From Pontibacter amylolyticus (lineage in GTDB: Bacteria > Bacteroidota > Bacteroidia > Cytophagales > Hymenobacteraceae): 64,000 nucleotides of DNA. The position numbers and the translations under genes were made by a program. Below the pieces are notes generated by a model. That model was not told the origin of the DNA and made no database searches. It saw only the letters and a program-made list of their open reading frames with translations. The stretch lies in assembly GCF_014638845.1 (NCBI RefSeq), contig NZ_BMFP01000001.1, positions 717,566 to 781,565 on the forward strand. The letters are read 5' to 3'. How positions within the stretch are numbered: the stretch's first letter is position 1; every line of letters starts with the position of its first letter. Of this stretch, positions 19,375 through 28,265 are shown in pieces.

Positions 19375-20553
19375 ATGAAAAAACGTAATGGCCTCTATAC
19401 CTTGCGCTCCCTGGCGCTGTTCGCCTGCCTGAGTGTTGCGACGCTTACAGGCTGCGGCAGCAAGCCGGACCAGCCCGGACAAAGTTTGAGTAAACAAGAA
19501 GTGAACAACATGGAAATAAAATCCGAGTCCTTTGGCACCGCCCCCAACGGGCAGGAAGTGCAGCTCTATACGTTGACCAACGATAGCGGCATGACCGTGA
19601 AGATCACCAATTACGGCGCCATCGTCACCTCTATCCAGACACCGGACAGGGATGGCAACCTGGGTGAAGTGGCGCTTGGTTTCGACAGCGTGGACGGTTA
19701 TGTACCCAACGACCCGCATTTCGGGGGCATTGTGGGGCGCTATGCCAACCGTATCTCCAAAGGAAAATTTACCCTGGACGGTCAGGAATATAAACTAGCT
19801 GTGAACAATGCGCCCAACCACCTGCACGGGGGCATCACAGGTTTCGACAGAGTGGTGTGGCAGGCAGAGCCTTTGCAGAAGCAAAATGCCATCCGGCTGA
19901 CCTATGTGAGCAAGGACGGCGAAGAAGGCTATCCCGGCAATTTGACTGTCGTGGTCACCTATACCCTGACCGGCTTCAATGCCCTGAAGATCGACTACGA
20001 AGCCACCACCGACAAAGCCACGCCGGTGAACCTGACCAATCACAGTTATTTTAACCTGAGCGCAGGCAAGGAAAAGGATATCCTCAACCACATCGTCACG
20101 ATCCACGCCGACCAGTTCACAGCTTCCGACGAGACGCTTATACCTACCGGCGAGCTGAAACCAGTGAAAGGCACGCCTTACGATTTACGGACGCCAACCC
20201 GCGTAGGCGACCGCATTGAAAACCTGCAAGGCTACGGCTACGACCTGAACTACGTGGTGCGAAACGGAGGTGACCGATTGGTGCCTGCTGCGACAGTCGA
20301 AGACCCCAGCACAGGCCGCGTGATGCAGGTTCAAACGACGCAGCCCGGCATCCAGTTCTACACCGCCTACCACCTCGACGGCACCCTTACCGGCCACAAC
20401 AACACAACCTACAACCGCTACGCCGGCCTCTGCCTCGAAGCCCAGCACTTCCCCGATTCCCCGAACCAGGAAAGCTTCCCTTCGACGATCATCCGGCCAG
20501 GGGAAAAGTACAGTGAGACGACGATTTATAAGTTTGAAGTGAAGGGGGAATAG
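19375..20553 (+). CDS. galM: Aldose 1-epimerase (mutarotase), lipoprotein
   Basis: A 392-residue protein with a lipoprotein signal (Cys27 in TLTGC), hence extracytoplasmic. It shows the GalM signatures RYANRISKGKF, catalytic His223 in NHSYFNLSAG and general-base Glu355 in CLEAQHFPDSPN. It interconverts alpha- and beta-anomers of free aldoses such as glucose released by the GH31 and GH13 enzymes, speeding uptake. It lies 19 bp after the SusG-like gene. Repeat copy S2 begins three bases after its stop. Confidence 0.92.
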   Translation: MKKRNGLYTLRSLALFACLSVATLTGCGSKPDQPGQSLSKQEVNNMEIKSESFGTAPNGQEVQLYTLTNDSGMTVKITNYGAIVTSIQTPDRDGNLGEVALGFDSVDGYVPNDPHFGGIVGRYANRISKGKFTLDGQEYKLAVNNAPNHLHGGITGFDRVVWQAEPLQKQNAIRLTYVSKDGEEGYPGNLTVVVTYTLTGFNALKIDYEATTDKATPVNLTNHSYFNLSAGKEKDILNHIVTIHADQFTASDETLIPTGELKPVKGTPYDLRTPTRVGDRIENLQGYGYDLNYVVRNGGDRLVPAATVEDPSTGRVMQVQTTQPGIQFYTAYHLDGTLTGHNNTTYNRYAGLCLEAQHFPDSPNQESFPSTIIRPGEKYSETTIYKFEVKGE

Positions 20554-20997
20554 CTTGTCTGAATCATTATATAGGGCCCCTACCCCAAGGATTTACAGGA
20601 TTGAAGGATTGACAGGATTCTCGTGCACTATTGTCATCCCCCTGCCCCTCCCGAGAGGGGAATCTGCCGTTGCCTAACTTTTAGGTATAGCATTGTAGCT
20701 GCAGTTTCCTGTGCACGATTAACATCCCCCTGCCCCCTTCAAAGGGGGACTTCTGCAGTTGCCACTCTACAGGTATAAGCACTGTTGTAGACGTCACAGA
20801 GCACTGGCAGGTATGGCAAGACTAACTTGCATGCCAGCTATGAAACAAAAAACACTTGCCAGGTGCACTAATTGACGCTCCACTGTTTGAGCGTTCAGCG
20901 AGTTTGGAGCGTCTTGATTTTTTTGCTTACTTTTTTCATCAAGGAAAAAAGTGAGGCCCGCCCGGCCAGGGCAAGCAATGCAACATAAAAATAAACC
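20554..20997. repeat. Repeat island 2 (S2 and R1)
   Basis: There is no gene. S2 spans 20557-20628, starting with GTCTGAATC as S1 does and including ATTTACAGGATT and the GTGCAC end. A CCCCTCCCGAGAGGGG palindrome follows. R1 (20711-20970) is a copy of the 260-bp R repeat in reverse orientation: on the minus strand its head lies at 20970, 27 bp before the next start codon, and its GTGCAC tail at 20711. Stems with arms GACGCTCCA/TGGAGCGTC and AAAAAAGT/ACTTTTTT are visible. Confidence 0.75.
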
Positions 20998-23727
20998 ATG
21001 ACCAAGTACACGTACATAAAGGTATTAAGCTTAGCAGCGCTACTAACTGCTACCGCCTGCAAAACGCAACAGCCTGACTCAGGCGTTTCCGAGTCACAGG
21101 TAGTCACGGCACCACTCTGGCAATCCCAAGCCTACAGCATATACCCTGACCGGGTAGTGCAAGGCGACCACGTAGCACAGGCACTTTCCCCTACCGAGAT
21201 CACCTCCAGTTACCAGAGCCCGGCTAACGAATTCCAGTCGCCGGAGATCATGTTCAAGTTCAGCATCAACAGCAAAGACAACGAGATGCCGCCGGGTATG
21301 GACCACCAGTTCGTTTGCCTTGCCGAAGAAGGTGGCAGCTGCGAAACCCCGCTTATCAAGTTCAGTCAACAGCTGAAAGCAACTGCGCCCGCTCCGCCAA
21401 AAGCATTTCTGCCGCCGAACACGCCTTTGACCGTGCGGGTGGATATGCGGGAAGTGCTGGCTGCGTTTGAGAAAGACGGCTTTTACACGGCCTACAACGG
21501 CAGCAAGGTATACAAAGACGATTTCAAGGGGGTTTACATTGCCGGCAACACCACGCCCCTTTCCTGGGATTTCGACAACCTGGCGAGTCGGGAAGGGATG
21601 CAGTTGGAGGACCCGGACGGCGATGGCATTTATGAAGTGACGCTCACCATGAACGCTCACCGCGAAGAGAAATTCACGGCCTCGCACTGGAAGCTGAGTG
21701 CACCGATCGACCATTATCCCCAGTACAAATCTGACTATGTGCTCACCGATGCGCTCTACAACATGACGCTGGAGGAAGTGGTGAAGAACATCGAAGCCGA
21801 CAGCACGTTCCGGACGGGCAAAGAATGGGCCGGGGTGTGGACCCGCGACATCAGTTATGCCCTGGTGTTAGGTTTAGCGGCCATCGAGCCGGAGATAGCC
21901 CGCAAAAGTCTGATGCGCAAAGTGAAGAACCAGCGCATCATTCAGGATACTGGCACGGGAGGCGCTTATCCGGTTTCTACCGACCGCATCGTATGGGGCA
22001 TCGCGGCATGGGAGATCTATACCGTGACCGGCGACCAGAACTGGCTGCAAGAGGCCTACGAGATCATCCGCAACTCGATGGAAGACGATCTGCTCAACGC
22101 TTTCGACCAGAAAACGAACCTGATGCGTGGCGAATCCTCGTTCTTGGACTGGCGCGAGCAGACCTACCCGAAATGGATGCAACCGGCTGACATTTACGCT
22201 TCGCAGAACCTGGGCACCAATGCCGTGCATTACCAGGCGAACGTACTGTTGAGCCAGATGGCGACGATGCTAAACGACAAACAGGCGGCTGACAGGTATA
22301 GCCAACTGGCCGCGCGCATCAAGGAAGGTATAAACCAGCATCTATGGCAGGAAGACAAGGGCTATTACGGGCAGTACCTGTATGGCCGTAACTACCTGTC
22401 ACTGTCACCCAGGTCTGAGGCGTTGGGTGAGGCACTGACGGTGCTGTTTGGCATTGCCGATGCTGACCGGGCAAAGCGTATTGTAGCCAACACGCCGGTA
22501 TATGAGTTTGGTGTGCCGAGTATTTTCCCGCAGATCCCGAACATTCCGCCTTACCACAACAACGGCATCTGGCCCTTTGTGCAGGCCTACTGGACACTGG
22601 CGGCCGCCAAAGCCGGTAACGAAACCGCTACCGTGGAGAGCCTGAACGCCATTTACAGACCGGCTGCTTTGTTTCTGACCAACAAAGAGAACTTCGTGGC
22701 CAGCAACGGCGATTATGCTGGTACGCAGGTGAACTCCGACCGTCAGCTTTGGAGTGTGGGCGGCTTCCTGGGCATGACCTACAAATTGCTTTTCGGGATG
22801 GATTTTCAGGCGGATAAACTGGTGTTCAAACCCTTTGTGCCGGAGGTGTACAAAGGCAAGCATCACCTCTCCAACTTCAGGTATAGGAACGCCGTGCTCG
22901 ACATCGAAATGCAGGGTTTTGGCAACAGCATCCGTAGCATCACACTAGACGGCAAGCCGCTGGAAGGTGCCGCTATACCTGCCAGCCTCACCGGTCAGCA
23001 CAAGGTACAGATCGAGCTTTCTGATGAGATAAGCGACAAAGGAAGTCAGAATAAAGTAGCCCACCACGTCACGCCGCCTGCCCCGACGACGAGCTATGCG
23101 AACGGCAAACTCAGCTGGAAGCCAGTGGAAGGCGCGATAAACTTTACTGTGCTCCGGAACGGCAAAGCCCTGCAGGATACTAAAGAAACAGGTATAGCGG
23201 TGCAGGCTAATGGCTATGCCGAGTATCAGGTGATAGCGACCGATGCGGCAGGTTTTGGCTCTTTTGCCAGCGAACCGGTGGCGGTATACCCTACGGCGCT
23301 GGAACAGGTATACGAAGCTGAGACAGTGGCACGGCCAGCCAAACAACCTTACAAAGGCTTCACAGGCAAGGGCTTTGTGGAAGTGAGCAAGAAGGCGAAC
23401 ACGACCGTCCACTTTAAAGTGACAGCCCCGCAGGCGGGTCTGTATGCCATCGACTTCCGCTATGCCAACGGCAACGGCCCGATCAACACCGACAACAAAG
23501 CGGCCATGCGCACCCTCCGCAAGGGCAAGGAAATGGCAGGCACCGTCGTGCTGCCGCAGCGTGGCATTGGCGAGTGGAGCGACTGGGGCTATACCAACAA
23601 GGTATGGATGCAGCTCGGGAAAGGCAGTAATCAACTGTCACTCACTTTCGAGCCTGCCAACGAGAACATGAACGGTGAGATCAACCAGGCCATGATCGAC
23701 CACCTGCGTATGATCCGGGTACAATAG
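20998..23727 (+). CDS. Six-hairpin glycosidase-like lipoprotein with C-terminal CBM
   Basis: A 909-residue lipoprotein (signal ending LLTATAC, Cys21). Residues about 50-240 form beta-rich domains with an acidic loop DPDGDGIYEVT. An (alpha/alpha)6 six-hairpin catalytic region runs from about 250 to 650, with motifs typical of trehalase/GH63-like enzymes (KEWAGVWTRDISYALVLGLAA, GTGGAYPVSTDRIVWGIAAWE, FGVPSIFPQIP). A C-terminal domain (about 770-909: YEAETVARPA, then GFTGKGFVEV) looks like a CBM35/CBM6 sugar-binding module. The substrate is not clear from sequence; an alpha-linked glucan or side chain is inferred from its place at the end of the locus. Asp and Glu residues in WTRDIS and SSFLDWREQ are candidate catalytic residues. 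Confidence 0.75.
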   Translation: MTKYTYIKVLSLAALLTATACKTQQPDSGVSESQVVTAPLWQSQAYSIYPDRVVQGDHVAQALSPTEITSSYQSPANEFQSPEIMFKFSINSKDNEMPPGMDHQFVCLAEEGGSCETPLIKFSQQLKATAPAPPKAFLPPNTPLTVRVDMREVLAAFEKDGFYTAYNGSKVYKDDFKGVYIAGNTTPLSWDFDNLASREGMQLEDPDGDGIYEVTLTMNAHREEKFTASHWKLSAPIDHYPQYKSDYVLTDALYNMTLEEVVKNIEADSTFRTGKEWAGVWTRDISYALVLGLAAIEPEIARKSLMRKVKNQRIIQDTGTGGAYPVSTDRIVWGIAAWEIYTVTGDQNWLQEAYEIIRNSMEDDLLNAFDQKTNLMRGESSFLDWREQTYPKWMQPADIYASQNLGTNAVHYQANVLLSQMATMLNDKQAADRYSQLAARIKEGINQHLWQEDKGYYGQYLYGRNYLSLSPRSEALGEALTVLFGIADADRAKRIVANTPVYEFGVPSIFPQIPNIPPYHNNGIWPFVQAYWTLAAAKAGNETATVESLNAIYRPAALFLTNKENFVASNGDYAGTQVNSDRQLWSVGGFLGMTYKLLFGMDFQADKLVFKPFVPEVYKGKHHLSNFRYRNAVLDIEMQGFGNSIRSITLDGKPLEGAAIPASLTGQHKVQIELSDEISDKGSQNKVAHHVTPPAPTTSYANGKLSWKPVEGAINFTVLRNGKALQDTKETGIAVQANGYAEYQVIATDAAGFGSFASEPVAVYPTALEQVYEAETVARPAKQPYKGFTGKGFVEVSKKANTTVHFKVTAPQAGLYAIDFRYANGNGPINTDNKAAMRTLRKGKEMAGTVVLPQRGIGEWSDWGYTNKVWMQLGKGSNQLSLTFEPANENMNGEINQAMIDHLRMIRVQ

Positions 23728-23748
23728 ATTTTGGTAGAAATTAAGGAA

Positions 23749-23785
23749 AGCCCCGGTCTGACTTAAACAGGCCGGGGCTTTTTTG
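23749..23785 (+). terminator. Intrinsic terminator of the glucan locus
   Basis: AGCCCCGG and CCGGGGCT form the stem, followed by TTTTTT, 22 bp after the glycosidase stop. A strong, classical form. Confidence 0.85.
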
Positions 23786-23843
23786 TTGAACTGGCATCTT
23801 CTCCCGCCGAAATGAGTATAGGGTATACCTTAAAACACGAAGA

Positions 23844-24089
23844 ATGACACAACGAGAAGTAACCGACACCGAAAACACCACCTGGACCTGCGTGCAGGTT
23901 TATGGCACCCTTTCACAGGAAAATGCCGACAAGGCCGCTGAGTTGACTGAAGATACAAACGGCGAAGTGACAGTAGTCTGCACCCCGAGCGGCGGCGCCC
24001 AGACCGTGCGGTTGCAACTGCCCAAAGACTGGATGGAAGCCGTAACCGACGAGGAATTGGCTAATCAGATCGAGGCGCAGCAGCAATAA
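23844..24089 (+). CDS. Small acidic hypothetical protein
   Basis: An 81-residue protein starting MTQREVTDTENTTWTCVQVYG and ending EELANQIEAQQQ. It is acidic, has two cysteines (WTCVQV and VVCTPS), no signal peptide and no membrane segment. The alternating pattern TCVQVYGTLS / EVTVVCTPSG / TVRLQLPKDW suggests a small beta-sheet with a C-terminal helix. No family was recognised. Coding is supported by composition like its neighbours and by its position between a terminator and the LysR gene in the same direction. Confidence 0.6.
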   Translation: MTQREVTDTENTTWTCVQVYGTLSQENADKAAELTEDTNGEVTVVCTPSGGAQTVRLQLPKDWMEAVTDEELANQIEAQQQ

Positions 24090-24163
24090 TACCCTCGGTA
24101 GGTATACCTGCTACCAAACCACACCGCATTTCGTTATATTGGCAGGAACACATTTCGACAGGT

Positions 24164-25069
24164 ATGCTCTCTCACAGGCACGAGATTTTCATGGAAGTGG
24201 CACGGCTGCTGAGCTTTACCAAAGCCAGTCAGACGCTCTTCATCAGCCAGTCCGCCATCAGCAAGCACATCAAAGCGCTGGAGGAGTTCTATAAAACCGG
24301 CCTCTTTGAGAGACTAGGCAACACTGTGGTTCTCACGCCCGCCGGCAGGCTGCTGTACGATAAACTACTGTCGGCCAAGCAGCTGCAGCACGAGCTGTTC
24401 CAGGATTTCAAGCAGCTCAGCGAGAACTTCTCGCCGCAAGTGAACATGGTGTTGGGGGCCAGCACCACCATCTCGCTGTACATCCTGCCGCCCGTGCTTT
24501 CGGCCTACCTGCAGAAGAACCCGAACGTGCAGCTCGACCTCAAGAACCGCAACAGCGAGAACATCCTCAAAGCCCTCCTCGACCATGAAATAGACCTGGG
24601 CATTGTGGAGGGTGTCAACAAGGTGAGCAACGTGACCTATACCCCTTTCCTGACGGACGAGGTGATCGCGGTCTGCTCTTCGCGCAATCCGCTCAAAAAG
24701 CAGCAACTCGAGATCCGTGACCTGTATGAGATTCCGCTGGCGCTGCGCGAACGTGGTTCGGGTACGCTGGCCGTGCTGGAAATGGCGCTGGAGAAAAAAC
24801 AAGTGAAGCTGAATGAGTTGCCTATCAAAATAAGACTTGGCGGCACGGAAGCCCTCAAAAACTTTGTGCGGGTAGATACCTGCCTCTCCTTCCTGCCCCG
24901 GCAGGCTGTCATCAAAGAGCTGCAGTCCGGCGAACTGGTGCAGGTGCCCATCAATGGGCTTACCATCAAGCGGAGCTTCAACTTCATTCAGCGCAAAGGC
25001 ACCGAGAACAATTTCCCTTACAAGAATTTCATTCAGTTTACCAAGCGCTATTATTCCAAAATGGAATAG
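24164..25069 (+). CDS. LysR-family transcriptional regulator
   Basis: A 301-residue regulator. The winged helix-turn-helix spans residues 1-60 (FMEVARLLSFTKASQTLFISQSAISKHIKALEE). A periplasmic-binding-like effector domain follows from about 90 (NMVLGASTTISLYILPPVL). LysR proteins bind a small metabolite and act on adjacent promoters. Here the 3' end of the gene overlaps paired TATTCC/GGAATA dyads directly before the threonine synthase gene, which starts 62 bp later in the same direction. Control of that gene is a reasonable inference; the effector is unknown. Confidence 0.9.
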   Translation: MLSHRHEIFMEVARLLSFTKASQTLFISQSAISKHIKALEEFYKTGLFERLGNTVVLTPAGRLLYDKLLSAKQLQHELFQDFKQLSENFSPQVNMVLGASTTISLYILPPVLSAYLQKNPNVQLDLKNRNSENILKALLDHEIDLGIVEGVNKVSNVTYTPFLTDEVIAVCSSRNPLKKQQLEIRDLYEIPLALRERGSGTLAVLEMALEKKQVKLNELPIKIRLGGTEALKNFVRVDTCLSFLPRQAVIKELQSGELVQVPINGLTIKRSFNFIQRKGTENNFPYKNFIQFTKRYYSKME

Positions 25070-25077
25070 GCTATTCC
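25052..25077. promoter_or_regulatory. Overlapping TATTCC/GGAATA dyads
   Basis: TATTCC (25052-25057), GGAATA (25063-25068) and TATTCC (25072-25077) form two overlapping inverted repeats across the LysR stop codon, about 55 bp before the threonine synthase start. The size and spacing suit a LysR-type operator; binding is inferred. Confidence 0.35.
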
Positions 25078-25131
25078 TTTTAGCTATTTTGTTTGGTCAT
25101 ATCAGGGGTGCTATTTGCCGTAGATACTGAT

Positions 25132-26334
25132 ATGAAAACCACAATTCAACCTCTTATTAGCCACCTGAACAACCTTACCTGCTCCGGCTGTGGCGCCCCT
25201 TATTCTCCTTTCGAAAAACAAACGGTCTCGGCCTGCTGCCAGCTGCCGCTTTTAGCTGGCTATGCCCCTGAGGTGATGCCTGAGAAAGAGGCATTGCTCA
25301 CCCGGGAAGGTACCATGTGGCGCTACCTCGAGCTGCTGCCCGTGCTGCACAAAGAAAACATCGTGAGTCTGGGGGAAGGCTATACCCCTATTCTGGAACT
25401 GAAGAACCTGGCGCAGAAACACGAGCTGCGTAAACTGCTGCTGAAAGATGAAGGTCAGAACCCAACCGGTTCGTTTAAGGCCCGCGGCTTGAGCATGGCC
25501 ATTTCCAAAGCCAAAGAGCATGGCGTGGAGGGCTGCATTATACCTACGGCAGGCAATGCCGGGGTGGCCATGGCCGCTTATTGCGCCAAGGCAGGTATGC
25601 GCGCCACCGTGGTGATGCCCCGCCATACGCCCAAGGCTTTCCGGGACGAATGCTACTGGTATGGTGCCGAGGTGGTGCTGGTAGATGGCCTGATCAACGA
25701 TTGTGCCGCCAAAGTGAAGGAGCTCAACAGCAAGGGCGAACTGCTGGACGTGTCGACACTGAAGGAGCCTTACCGCCTCGAAGGCAAGAAAACCATGGGC
25801 TATGAAATTGCCGAACAAGGCAACTGGCAACTACCAGACGTCATCCTATACCCTGCCGGTGGCGGCACGGGGTTGATCGGCATCTGGAAAGCCTTCAAGG
25901 AGATGAAACAGATAGGCTGGCTGCCGGAAGACATAAAGCTGCCCCGCATGGTGGCGGTGCAGGCCGAAAACTGCCGTCCGCTGGTAGAGACGTTCTACGG
26001 CAGGCAAGCCAACGCCCAAAACTACGTAGGCAAACCGACCATCGCCAACGGACTAGCAGTGCCGCGTCCGTTGGGCGAGCAGCTGATGCTACAGACGCTG
26101 CAGGAATCTGGCGGCACGGCCATCAGCATTTCAGAACAGGAAATGATCACGGGTCTGAAAGAGCTCGGCACCAACGAAGGCCTGTTTGTAGCACCCGAGG
26201 GAGCAGCCGTTTGGATGGCGGCCCGTAAACTGCTGGACACCGGCTTCATTCAGTACGATGAAGATATCCTGCTGCTCAACACCGGCTCGGGACAGAAATA
26301 CATGGAGAACCTGAGCAGCTATCAGCCGGATTAA
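25132..26334 (+). CDS. thrC: Threonine synthase
   Basis: A 400-residue PLP enzyme that converts O-phosphohomoserine to threonine. The ATG at 25132 (MKTTIQPLISHLNNLTCSGCG) is chosen over a TTG extension at 25093. An N-terminal CSGCG/CC pair resembles the small zinc-binding knuckle seen in some members. The PLP lysine is Lys116 in PTGSFKARG, and the phosphate-binding glycine loop is PAGGGTGLIGIW. The fold-type II family also holds threonine dehydratases and related enzymes, but the length, N-terminal knuckle and SFKARG motif favour threonine synthase. It stands alone here with a LysR regulator rather than in a thrABC operon. Confidence 0.85.
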   Translation: MKTTIQPLISHLNNLTCSGCGAPYSPFEKQTVSACCQLPLLAGYAPEVMPEKEALLTREGTMWRYLELLPVLHKENIVSLGEGYTPILELKNLAQKHELRKLLLKDEGQNPTGSFKARGLSMAISKAKEHGVEGCIIPTAGNAGVAMAAYCAKAGMRATVVMPRHTPKAFRDECYWYGAEVVLVDGLINDCAAKVKELNSKGELLDVSTLKEPYRLEGKKTMGYEIAEQGNWQLPDVILYPAGGGTGLIGIWKAFKEMKQIGWLPEDIKLPRMVAVQAENCRPLVETFYGRQANAQNYVGKPTIANGLAVPRPLGEQLMLQTLQESGGTAISISEQEMITGLKELGTNEGLFVAPEGAAVWMAARKLLDTGFIQYDEDILLLNTGSGQKYMENLSSYQPD

Positions 26335-26410
26335 ACGATTAAGGATTGATCTACTGTAGTGCCCATTTACAAAAACGGGATAAAAAGCGGTCTTCCACCA
26401 AGGCTGCTAT

Positions 26411-26449
26411 AAAAAAGCGTCGTCGGTAGTTATCGGCGGCGCTTTTTTT
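26411..26449 (+). terminator. Intrinsic terminator after thrC
   Basis: AGCGTCGTCG (26416-26425) pairs with CGGCGGCGCT (26434-26443) with two G-T pairs, followed by seven Ts. Confidence 0.75.
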
Positions 26450-26600
26450 ATACACAAAGCCGTTGCAGTAGTGCTGCGACTCATGCCACCCCGTAATCTT
26501 TCGGACTTGCAGGTATCAACAATTAATAGGAAAAGCGCTATCTTCACTTGCGCGACATCCAGGCAGCGGTGTTGTACCCATACCTTATACCTAAAATTTT

Positions 26601-26969
26601 ATGTCAACGATTGCACTCATCGCCCACAACAACAAGAAAACAGAACTGCTGAACTGGGTAAAGGAAAACCAGCAGGCGCTCCGCCAATACAAACTGATCG
26701 GCACCACCAATACCGCCAAGCTCATCAACGAACTGCTCGACATGAACATTGAGCCATTCGGACACGGCCCCAGCGGTGGTGACATTCTGCTAGCCGCACG
26801 CCTGCTGCAAGGCCAGATTCAAAAAGTGATCTTCTTCATCGACGTGGAAACCCCGCACGGCCACGAGCACGACATCCAAACGTTGATTCGCACTGCAGTG
26901 CTCAATAACATCCCAATTGCGTTGAACAGAGCTTCGGCCAATTTGATTGTGCTGGAGCGGGAGGATTAG
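26601..26969 (+). CDS. mgsA: Methylglyoxal synthase
   Basis: A 122-residue cytoplasmic enzyme that converts dihydroxyacetone phosphate to methylglyoxal and phosphate, a bypass of lower glycolysis. Family motifs are clear: IALIAHNNKK at the start, IGTTNTAKLI and GPSGGDILLAA for phosphate binding, and FFIDVETPHGHEHDI with the catalytic Asp and His region. It is slightly shorter than the E. coli enzyme (152 residues), being trimmed at the N-terminus as in many Bacteroidota. It is the last normal-composition gene before the AT-rich patch. Confidence 0.92.
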   Translation: MSTIALIAHNNKKTELLNWVKENQQALRQYKLIGTTNTAKLINELLDMNIEPFGHGPSGGDILLAARLLQGQIQKVIFFIDVETPHGHEHDIQTLIRTAVLNNIPIALNRASANLIVLERED

Positions 26970-27047
26970 GAATATAGTCCTTCTGATATAGTACCAATAA
27001 CCGTATGTTCACGCTATTGAACAAGTTATACCACATTGAAGTCATAA

Positions 27048-27551
27048 ATGAAAATAATAAACTCCACCCTTCGATTGTTAGGAATTGCCTTATTGGTAAG
27101 CTGTGGGAATTCGGACACTATTTCGGCAGTCAATACAAACAATGAACAAACCATTCAAATGGCAGACAGAATAAAAATAGCTGAACTGACAACTACATTA
27201 ACAAAGCTAAAAAATGGGCAAACAGAATTTGATTTCATTGGCATAACTTCCAATGGAATTGACTGCCTCTACTTCGTTTATGAAAAGGGAAAGTTCAACC
27301 TCGAGTTTGAGTCAATGGTTGAAGAGCAAACACCATTCATTGATAAACTAAAAGAATTTGCTCAGATGAATAAATTTGAAAGTGTGATGACGACATATGG
27401 CAATCAACCATATTATCCATCCGTGACACCAGCACCAGTAATCAGAATTGAATCTAATTCGACCCTTGAAGAGATGGTAGCATTAGGTACAAAGATTCAG
27501 GCAGAAATCTTTCAGAACAACAGCACAACTGTTTATGATATGGTGCCATAG
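27048..27551 (+). CDS. Hypothetical lipoprotein (cassette-like gene 1)
   Basis: A 167-residue protein with a lipoprotein signal (MKIINSTLRLLGIALLVSC, Cys19). The mature part has mixed charged and hydrophobic segments (AELTTTLTKLKNGQTEFDFIGITSNGIDCLYFVYEKGKFNLEFE) and no recognised domain. Base use is markedly more AT-rich than in surrounding genes (many AAA, ATT and AAT codons), which suggests transfer. It is followed directly by hairpin site 1, which resembles an integron attC site. Confidence 0.65.
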   Translation: MKIINSTLRLLGIALLVSCGNSDTISAVNTNNEQTIQMADRIKIAELTTTLTKLKNGQTEFDFIGITSNGIDCLYFVYEKGKFNLEFESMVEEQTPFIDKLKEFAQMNKFESVMTTYGNQPYYPSVTPAPVIRIESNSTLEEMVALGTKIQAEIFQNNSTTVYDMVP

Positions 27552-27557
27552 ACAAAA

Positions 27558-27630
27558 CAACAAGGTATAACCCTGTACAGGCTCCACACTCGGCTGCGCC
27601 TCGTTCACAGCCTGTACTAACCGTTACTTG
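27558..27630 (+). repeat. attC-like hairpin site 1
   Basis: This imperfect inverted repeat starts seven bases after the stop of cassette-like gene 1. CTGTACAGGCT (27573-27583) pairs with AGCCTGTAC (27609-27617), and outer CAAG/CTTG ends pair. The tip contains CGGCTGCGCC, shared with site 2, and the right end carries CGTTACTTG. The form resembles an attC, but the GTTRRRY core is not exact. Confidence 0.35.
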
Positions 27631-27643
27631 TAATTACAAAAAG

Positions 27644-28105
27644 ATGAATTTAAACTTAATTCTACTTAACGCTGGTTCTCCTATGATGTGGTTTGGGCTC
27701 TTCCACTTGTTGATTATCAACGCGGCTATTGGGGTAGTAGAAAGCAGACTATTGATAAGGTTAAAGGTAGAAAATAGAACATGGCTGATAGTCCTTGCAA
27801 ACTATGTTTCTATGGTCGCAGGACTTTTTTTTATTGCTCCCCTTACAGCTGAGTGGCTTGGTAACACAGACTTTTGGGGCAATACAACAAGTTACGGAAA
27901 CTATCAAATGCAAGGGTTTTTCTTCGGTATGGGCATGGCGTTCATTGCCACAGTTATCCTGGAGCTGCCACTATTTGCGGTGGCTTTGCGTGAAAAGCAA
28001 ACTCTTAAAAAGCTAAGTCTAATAACGCTGAAAGTAAACGGAATAACTTATATATTAATGCTTTCTGTTTACTCCCTCATCAACTTGCCAGGGAGCAAAT
28101 GGTAG
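27644..28105 (+). CDS. Hypothetical four-helix membrane protein (cassette-like gene 2)
   Basis: A 153-residue, strongly hydrophobic protein with four predicted membrane segments: about 10-32 (MMWFGLFHLLIINAAIGVV), 47-69 (WLIVLANYVSMVAGLFFIAP), 91-112 (GFFFGMGMAFIATVILELPL) and 126-146 (LKVNGITYILMLSVYSLINL). No family recognised. It is AT-rich relative to the rest of the window. It sits alone between hairpin sites 1 and 2, the arrangement expected of a single-gene cassette. Confidence 0.65.
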   Translation: MNLNLILLNAGSPMMWFGLFHLLIINAAIGVVESRLLIRLKVENRTWLIVLANYVSMVAGLFFIAPLTAEWLGNTDFWGNTTSYGNYQMQGFFFGMGMAFIATVILELPLFAVALREKQTLKKLSLITLKVNGITYILMLSVYSLINLPGSKW

Positions 28106-28116
28106 AAGAACAAACA

Positions 28117-28187
28117 TCAAGCAACAAAGCATATGAGCAAAACTTCGGCTGCGCCCCGCTTACCTCATGTACCACAACGTTAGTTGT
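28117..28187 (+). repeat. attC-like hairpin site 2
   Basis: The best of the three sites. AAGCAAC at the left is nearly the reverse complement of GTTAGTT at the right (28179-28185), and inner ATATGAGC pairs with GCTTACCTCATGT. The tip carries CGGCTGCGCC as in site 1. It starts 12 bases after the stop of cassette-like gene 2. Confidence 0.4.
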
Positions 28188-28265
28188 TTTAATGAAATGT
28201 ATCATGTGCCTTACTTACACCCATAATTGGGGAGGCAGTAAATTAGCATAAAAGCACACAAACTT

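Noticed and set aside
26471..26752. 93-codon frame before and into mgsA
   Set aside because: Overlaps the methylglyoxal synthase start in another frame and crosses the promoter region.
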